DNA of 64,000 nt from HXMU1420-13 sp965228545 (GTDB lineage: Bacteria; Bacteroidota; Rhodothermia; Balneolales; Balneolaceae): contig OZ245822.1 of NCBI GenBank assembly GCA_965228545.1, forward strand, positions 1,984,001 to 2,048,000. Reading direction: 5' to 3'. The notes under the pieces were generated by a model that was given only the letters and a program-made list of their open reading frames with translations, had not been told where the DNA came from and did no database searches. The position numbers were made by a program, and so were the translations under genes. Positions 58,782-64,000 of the stretch are shown here, piece after piece. How positions within the stretch are numbered: the stretch's first letter is position 1; every line of letters begins with the position of its first letter.

Positions 58782-60569
58782 TTAATCAACCTCGATTGCA
58801 TATAACTTAACGAGTTTATTTGCCGCCTCTGCCTGAATATATGTTACGAATAATTTTTTCAACGATCCCTCATGTTCGAAAGAAAGTACAGTACGAATCT
58901 TTGGTTGGTGCTTCTTTAGTATAGAGAGCCTTATGTATAAACGTGAACCTGAAAACCGATCGAGGAAATCACTAACAATTATTTCATTAAATGTCTTAGA
59001 TCCAGTCCCACTAATATCACGCCAACTATACACATCCTTCCACACTAAATTCTCATCAAATACTTGAAACTCCGGTAGCTTTCTAGGTGCAAGATTATCT
59101 GAAATATGCACTGTTTGCCTTTTTTTAACACCATTATCGTTAGATGAATTAAAATTGAATTCGTCTTCACTAGATAGTTCTATCAATGACTTAGTAGTCT
59201 CTAAAGAAACTTCGTTAATTTTACGTCGTCTTCCGTTTTGGGTAGTGGTTTCCGCCTCATTCTCATCAACTAATCGTATTGTATAATAGAAGTCCTTTGT
59301 TGGTGAAAGATATAAATCTATTTCAGTTTCTAATGCTACTGGAACATTCTGCGAGTGGCCAGAAGGTATTTCCACTGTTGCCTTTACTAACTTTCGAGTT
59401 GTTGATAATTCAGTTGTAATAGATGGCTTGTGAACATAGTATTTTGAGAAACCTGATTGTCTTGAATTGGCATCACGAATATAAACGATTAATTCTGCGA
59501 CAGCTATGTCGTGAAAACCAGCTGTTCCATCAACATATATGGTTCCTTTTAATGAGAATTTAACTTTACCAAAGCCGCTAACGATTCGTAATACATTTTG
59601 AACAAGTTTAGTATTGGAAGTTTCAAAATAAAAACCTTGATGATCATCAAATAAAAAAGGGGGTGATATAGAACCTGATTCAAGTTCCCAATCATCAACC
59701 TGTGTACGGGCATTATTCCATTTTGTGAAATCTGAATTAAGTAAACTTGCAGACTGGTTATTATTTATAGCCATTCTTTCAATGCCGGAAAATCCTCGGT
59801 GATATGTGTAGTTAGAATCAGTTAAAAAACGATTTAAAGTCGCTTCTTCATTATCATTAGTTAAAGTAACAAAACCCGATGTGTCAATTTTATATACAGT
59901 TGTAGCATCACGATCAGCGTGTTGCTTAATCCACCAAGCACCGTCTTCTTGAACAATATTCATTTTCCAAGCTGCTAAAAAGGCAATTAAGAGATCATAC
60001 CAATTAGATTCAGGATTATTCTCTAGAAGTGTTTCTAAATTAAATCGCAAACTAGCTGGAGAGTAATCTTTCGCTATATAAACATTACTTGTAATATTGG
60101 TGCGAGTGTAGATTGGTAATGAAAAGCCAATAGCATCCAAACATGTACGTAAAAATGATGCAATTGTAGTGTAACCACTGAATTGGTGCACTGTGTCTTT
60201 CAAGGTTTCAATTCCATCATAAAACTTAACATCGTAGACTAGTTTTTTTACACTATAAGAACGATAGTATTGTTGTGGCAGTAAAAAACCTTGAAAAATT
60301 AATTCACTTGATTCCTCAATTTTAAGCATAAAGCTTTTCTTTCCAGCAAAGGAAAAAATTGGCATTAAACTCTCGTTTATTCCAAAAAAACGAACGGTGA
60401 TATCATGTGGGTAATGTTCTTTATCAAAATCTTGACTTGTAACTCCTTTGCGTGAAAAATGATTGAGTACTTTAAAGGAAACGGGCGTTGTAAAACTTTC
60501 AGAGCCATCGTAATACAACGTATAGGTGTAATCACCGGTTGTGGATGAGCCTAATTCTGTATAAGGCAT
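58782..60569 (-). CDS. Putative phage tail/baseplate protein
   Basis: This 595-residue protein has no signal peptide and lies directly downstream of the tape measure gene, sharing a one-base stop/start overlap. In tailed phages this place is held by distal-tail or baseplate-hub (Dit/Tal-like) proteins. The N-terminal part (about 1-110; YTLYYDGSESFTTPVSFKVL, FFGINESLMPIFSFAGKK) fits a tail-hub beta domain. The middle is rich in Tyr and Phe strands and the C-terminus carries LLRE-like helices. No specific family is recognised; the call rests mainly on position. Confidence 0.65.
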   Translation of the reverse strand: MPYTELGSSTTGDYTYTLYYDGSESFTTPVSFKVLNHFSRKGVTSQDFDKEHYPHDITVRFFGINESLMPIFSFAGKKSFMLKIEESSELIFQGFLLPQQYYRSYSVKKLVYDVKFYDGIETLKDTVHQFSGYTTIASFLRTCLDAIGFSLPIYTRTNITSNVYIAKDYSPASLRFNLETLLENNPESNWYDLLIAFLAAWKMNIVQEDGAWWIKQHADRDATTVYKIDTSGFVTLTNDNEEATLNRFLTDSNYTYHRGFSGIERMAINNNQSASLLNSDFTKWNNARTQVDDWELESGSISPPFLFDDHQGFYFETSNTKLVQNVLRIVSGFGKVKFSLKGTIYVDGTAGFHDIAVAELIVYIRDANSRQSGFSKYYVHKPSITTELSTTRKLVKATVEIPSGHSQNVPVALETEIDLYLSPTKDFYYTIRLVDENEAETTTQNGRRRKINEVSLETTKSLIELSSEDEFNFNSSNDNGVKKRQTVHISDNLAPRKLPEFQVFDENLVWKDVYSWRDISGTGSKTFNEIIVSDFLDRFSGSRLYIRLSILKKHQPKIRTVLSFEHEGSLKKLFVTYIQAEAANKLVKLYAIEVD

Positions 60570-63500
60570 TATCTTCCAATTAAGCGTTCTTGCTCTAGAT
60601 ACTCATCGTACTGCTCTCGAAATTCTGTCAATGAGAGTTCCGTTTTGAGTTTCATTTTGCGAATCTCCTCAGTCTGTGTTCGGATCTCATCACGCAGGCT
60701 ATCCATATTGAGTTGTTGCTGAACAACCTGGGTAGAACTCTTAATTTCTCGATTGATGATATTATTAATAGCCGCCGGTTTTGGCCGAACTGAAACCAAA
60801 CCACCGGCATTATAACCTTGTACATTGGCACCGGTAAGTTTTCGATCGGAAAGAAATTGCTCTACTTCCCTAGCAACTTCCGGAGCTTCATTAATTGCCG
60901 GTAATGCATTGGGCGCGGCTGCAGCTGAATCCTTCCGAATCACAAACTCGCCCGGGGTAAGCATAGCCGGTACGGTATCTTTACGTTCTTGAGATGGTCC
61001 TGGTACCGGACCACCCGTGTTAAGTTGTACCAATTTGTTCATCCCAACTTTCACGGCTGCAGCAGCAACGGGAGCAAGTATGAAATTTAATGGCCATGGA
61101 ACTGAAGTAATCACTTTCTGGAATTGTGAGATAACAGCCTCAGTGATTGATGCTGAAATAGCTTTTTTAACGGCATCAATTTTGTCTTTCTTGGCCTGCT
61201 TCTCAGCCTGAGCAATCTCCATTTGGGCTCGCTTTTCAATTTTTGCCCTCTCACTTGCAGTTTTGGCCGCAACTTTATCTTGTGCTGCTCGATCTTTAAT
61301 TGCTGATATCTGATCTCGTAGGCTACGATTAACTCCATCAATACCTTCAATAGAGGATGCAATTTGTTCACCGGCAAAAGTTAACAGACGTTCTTTTTCC
61401 TTTCTTTTTTCTATTTTTCGAGCTGTTTCATCATTTTTTTCATCAAGTTTTTTCAAATCTTGAATTAAGGCTCGAATTTCCTCAGACTGTGGGTGATACC
61501 CATTCGTGATAAGCTCTTGAATAGCCTGTTCGGTGCGTTGGATGGCATATTCATTATCTGTTGAGTGATCTCCTAGAAGACCCGATAACTCAACATATTG
61601 CTGCACATCTTTATTGAGCTCTTTGATGATATCATCCATCGCGCGGAGTGGAGCATCCAGCTCAATTTCTGGGATATCGATATCAATCTCGATGGGCACA
61701 TGCACCGGCTCGGGGTTGGCTACTTCTGGGCGTAGATCAGCGCCAAGCTCTGCGAGCTCTTTCCGTTTGGCAATCTGTTCCGCGAGGGCCTCGTTCTGTT
61801 TAGTACGGCTTTGGAGCTCTTCCAATTCGGCAGAGGTTAAATCTCTCGATAGATTAATTAACTCAGAAATACGCTTGCCATTTTCTTCGTATTTTTTCGA
61901 CAGCGAATCTAGCTCCGTGCCTTTTTCGTCGGCGGCCTCACCGCTTTTTTTCATGGATTCAACAAATTCATCAAAAGTAAGTAAACCTTTGTTGTATTCG
62001 TCGACCAATGCTTTCAAATTGGTTTTATTCGCATCAATCTTCATGGTTAACTCGCGAATACCAACAATCAGATCTGCAGCTACGGAGTTGGTTTTTATCA
62101 GTTGTTCTTCGGTTAACTTATCCCATCCAAACTTCTCTTTAGCAGCACGCAGCGCCTCCTGAAGCTGCTCGCGCTCTAAAAGTTGTAGATTAATTTTCTC
62201 CTGAAGCGGTGTAATATAGCTGAGTGTTTGTGCTGTGGTTGCCTCGTATGCCTCTCGCAGTAATTGTTCTTGTTCGGCAGTTAGCCCCGCCTCATTAGAA
62301 GCTTCAGCCAATTTTTCTCGCAAATCATTAATAGCATCAATTTGATCGCCAACGACTCTATTTGTGCCCTCAATTTCTTTACGAGCATCCGAATAGGCAT
62401 CCATCCAATCATTGATAATGGAGAGACCACCACTAAAACTCTGTATTAGTTCAGTTATGTTATCCATAAGAGTAACCACAACACCACCACTCTGCTGAAA
62501 CGCTGGGATCATTTGAGCTTTAATTGCCTGACTTAGCCGGGCTTGGCTGCCATTAAAAGTTTTCAGTTGCACTTCGGCCTGTTGGTAAGCAACATTTCCA
62601 CCGGTTACCTTATCGGTCATCTCAGCAACCGACTCTGCATTCTGGATCAATATTCTTGCTGAAGCTATATTCTCTCGTCCAAAGAGTTTTTCAAGAGCAA
62701 TCGTATCATTAAGTAGTGGTTTCAACGCTTGTAGAGCGCCGGCGTAACCTTCTGTCTCCAGACTAACCCCTTCAATTCCGGCTTCTGCAAGTTTTGCAGA
62801 ATTCTGTAAACTCAAAAGTACTCCACGAATGTTTGTACCGGCCTGGCTTCCGGTTATGGCGTTGGCGGCCAAAACCTGAACAGTTGCATTTAATTGCTCA
62901 AAGCTTAAATTAGCACCTGCAGCAACAGCTCCTGATTGCCTGTAGGCCTCAGCTTGTTCAGCTACTTCAGCAGCTCCAAACTTGCTTCCGGCTGCAATAG
63001 AATTGATAATTCTCGCACTTTCGCTAGCGGGTAAATTAAATTGGTTAATCGCCGTGGTAAGTGTTTTTACAGCTGTTGGCAAATCTACGCCGGCAGCCTT
63101 TTGTAATACGATCGCCTCTTCAGATATTTTAGCAAGTTCTGCAGCTCCCTCATTAGTTGAAAAATCAATTTTTTCTGCCAACTGGGAAGCTACGAGTTTA
63201 TTCGCCTCAATAATGTTCGAAGCAGACTCACCATATTTTACACTTATTTCAAGAGATCGCTCACCCAACGATTCCAGTTGATCTCCAGTAATCCCTGTTA
63301 TCGCTTCAAGATCAGCCAATTGTTGTTCAAATTCACGCCCTACTTGAATAGCTGTTCTCATCATCGATGCTGCAGCAACTCCGGCGCTTGCATACAACCC
63401 AACTAATCCAGCCTTACCCAATGAGGAAGTGGCTTTTGCTTTAAGAAAACCGAGATTCGATGTTTGTTCAGCAACGAGCTCTTTATTTTTATTAATCTGA

Positions 63501-63859
63501 TTTTCAACAGTATTGATTTCAGATTTAATCGATCGCGCTCGCTTTATGTCTACACTATTAAGCTCAGATTTACTATGAATAATCGTATCATATATCTGGT
63601 TTAAACGAGCAAGACGCTGCTGTAAGTCAGCATTTCCCTGTTGATTTTTGCGAAGAGAGTCGGTGTTTTGCTCGGTGTACTTACTGGTTTTTTTAGTTTC
63701 ATTACTAAGATTTTTCTGCCCACTAGACGCCACATCTAATGACCCAGACGTGGCGTCCAGAGTTGCTTTTAGCTCGCGTGTCTGTGATGCCAGGTTTTTA
63801 ACATTGCTACCGGCTTTGGCGGTAAGAAGCTTAATTTCAATGTTGACTTTCTTATCCAT
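60569..63859 (-). CDS. Phage tail tape measure protein (TP901 type)
   Basis: This 1096-residue protein sets tail length and helps DNA delivery. It has an N-terminal coiled coil (about 1-150). A TP901-type core follows (about 160-440), with REFEQQLADLEAITG, SVKYGESASNIIEANKLVAS, AAGVDLPTAVKTLTTAINQF and GSQAGTNIRGVLLSL. A long helical region comes next, then hydrophobic segments near 930-985 (VPWPLNFILAPVAAAAVKVG) and a C-terminal coiled coil. The length suggests a modest tail if it follows the usual proportion of residue number to tail length. Confidence 0.92.
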   Translation of the reverse strand: MDKKVNIEIKLLTAKAGSNVKNLASQTRELKATLDATSGSLDVASSGQKNLSNETKKTSKYTEQNTDSLRKNQQGNADLQQRLARLNQIYDTIIHSKSELNSVDIKRARSIKSEINTVENQINKNKELVAEQTSNLGFLKAKATSSLGKAGLVGLYASAGVAAASMMRTAIQVGREFEQQLADLEAITGITGDQLESLGERSLEISVKYGESASNIIEANKLVASQLAEKIDFSTNEGAAELAKISEEAIVLQKAAGVDLPTAVKTLTTAINQFNLPASESARIINSIAAGSKFGAAEVAEQAEAYRQSGAVAAGANLSFEQLNATVQVLAANAITGSQAGTNIRGVLLSLQNSAKLAEAGIEGVSLETEGYAGALQALKPLLNDTIALEKLFGRENIASARILIQNAESVAEMTDKVTGGNVAYQQAEVQLKTFNGSQARLSQAIKAQMIPAFQQSGGVVVTLMDNITELIQSFSGGLSIINDWMDAYSDARKEIEGTNRVVGDQIDAINDLREKLAEASNEAGLTAEQEQLLREAYEATTAQTLSYITPLQEKINLQLLEREQLQEALRAAKEKFGWDKLTEEQLIKTNSVAADLIVGIRELTMKIDANKTNLKALVDEYNKGLLTFDEFVESMKKSGEAADEKGTELDSLSKKYEENGKRISELINLSRDLTSAELEELQSRTKQNEALAEQIAKRKELAELGADLRPEVANPEPVHVPIEIDIDIPEIELDAPLRAMDDIIKELNKDVQQYVELSGLLGDHSTDNEYAIQRTEQAIQELITNGYHPQSEEIRALIQDLKKLDEKNDETARKIEKRKEKERLLTFAGEQIASSIEGIDGVNRSLRDQISAIKDRAAQDKVAAKTASERAKIEKRAQMEIAQAEKQAKKDKIDAVKKAISASITEAVISQFQKVITSVPWPLNFILAPVAAAAVKVGMNKLVQLNTGGPVPGPSQERKDTVPAMLTPGEFVIRKDSAAAAPNALPAINEAPEVAREVEQFLSDRKLTGANVQGYNAGGLVSVRPKPAAINNIINREIKSSTQVVQQQLNMDSLRDEIRTQTEEIRKMKLKTELSLTEFREQYDEYLEQERLIGR

Positions 63860-63861
63860 GG

Positions 63862-63999
63862 CTAAATCTTAGAATGAAGGTATGCAAGCACAATATTTGA
63901 TTTGGTTGAGTTCCGTAGCGCTCCTATATCTTGTATAGTGCTTGCAGCTCTGTATATTAAAAAATCCCAGGAGCACTGTGCCTCACATAGCGCCCGTTG
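63862..63999 (-). CDS. Partial phage gene at the right edge
   Basis: An open minus-strand frame enters from the right and stops at TAG (63864-63862), two bases before the tape measure start. The visible 45 residues include WDFLIYRAASTIQDIGAL and end NSTKSNIVLAYLHSKI. The tight spacing and position match a small tail-assembly or hypothetical phage gene. The 5' end lies outside the window. Confidence 0.5.
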   Translation of the reverse strand, partial: QRALCEAQCSWDFLIYRAASTIQDIGALRNSTKSNIVLAYLHSKI

Positions 64000-64000
64000 A

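Larger units (their letters stand above)
58782..64000 (-). mobile_element. Tail region of a prophage or tail-like particle (partial)
   Basis: The minus-strand block contains a tape measure protein, a baseplate-like protein and the end of another gene, running off the right edge. Its 3' limit is about 58745-58781, just beyond the secreted repeat protein. I found no tRNA or obvious attachment repeat at this side. Head, integrase and lysis genes would have to lie outside the window, so a complete prophage cannot be shown. Confidence 0.6.

Overview
The window is about 64 kb of moderately AT-rich bacterial chromosome with no rRNA or tRNA gene that I can see. Gene content points to the Bacteroidota/Balneolota side of the FCB group. 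The markers are giant beta-propeller (Reg_prop/Y_Y_Y) sensor kinases, a PD40-repeat OmpA protein of the PorE kind, a BlaI/BlaR1-type pair whose peptidase ends in a TonB domain, a class II DAHP synthase, DUF4199 and DUF6265 proteins, and a stand-alone four-helix-bundle (S23) gene. Two light-driven DNA-repair enzymes suggest a sunlit, probably marine, aerobe; a Balneolaceae-like genome is my inference.

Layout. 1-4750: a tail of an upstream gene, a single-domain response regulator, an overlapping histidine kinase/OmpR regulator pair, an FMN reductase, a candidate small RNA with its own terminator, and an M23 peptidase lipoprotein. 4750-10113 (minus): RarA, class II CPD photolyase, a beta-barrel protein and an Fe-S (6-4)-type photolyase, a damage-tolerance block. 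10180-14064: BlaI and M56-TonB behind a perfect inverted-repeat operator, PspC, an oxidoreductase-like protein and two small envelope proteins. 14065-20265 (minus): a beta-oxidation operon (acyl-CoA ligase, FadN-type bifunctional enzyme, thiolase, 2,4-dienoyl-CoA reductase) with a divergent thioesterase. 20858-22298: an ArsR-SRPBCC-DUF1801 cassette bracketed by the real 3' end of an acyl-CoA carboxylase gene and a decayed copy of that 3' end. 22299-27470: the carboxylase beta subunit, an unrecognised acidic protein, a lone ABC ATPase and an M29 aminopeptidase.

27509-33529 is accessory in character. It holds a membrane-anchored LuxR regulator, a four-helix-bundle pseudogene flanked by inverted arrays of 8-bp repeats, small VOC/DUF/membrane genes, two further short-repeat arrays, GNAT and TPMT enzymes and a VapBC module. 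33563-46573 is mostly core: ClpB, two unknown proteins, HtrA/DegP, Hsp20 behind a textbook sigma-54 promoter, DAHP synthase, a receiver-adenylate cyclase and UvrA.

46703-58741 looks like one signalling-to-envelope unit. Two tandem paralogous propeller kinases are followed by a NarL-type regulator, then a divergent pair encoding an OmpA/PD40/beta-barrel protein and a secreted repeat protein. Three matching NarL-like 7-2-7 boxes lie upstream of the regulator and in the divergent promoter, which suggests a local regulon. 58782-64000 (minus) is the tail end of a prophage or tail-like particle: a baseplate-like protein, a tape measure protein and a partial gene running off the edge.

The most novel signals are the repeat-bracketed four-helix-bundle element and related locus-specific repeat arrays, the candidate small RNA, the NarL-box regulon, the sigma-54 promoter of hsp20 and the fossil carboxylase end beside the ArsR cassette.
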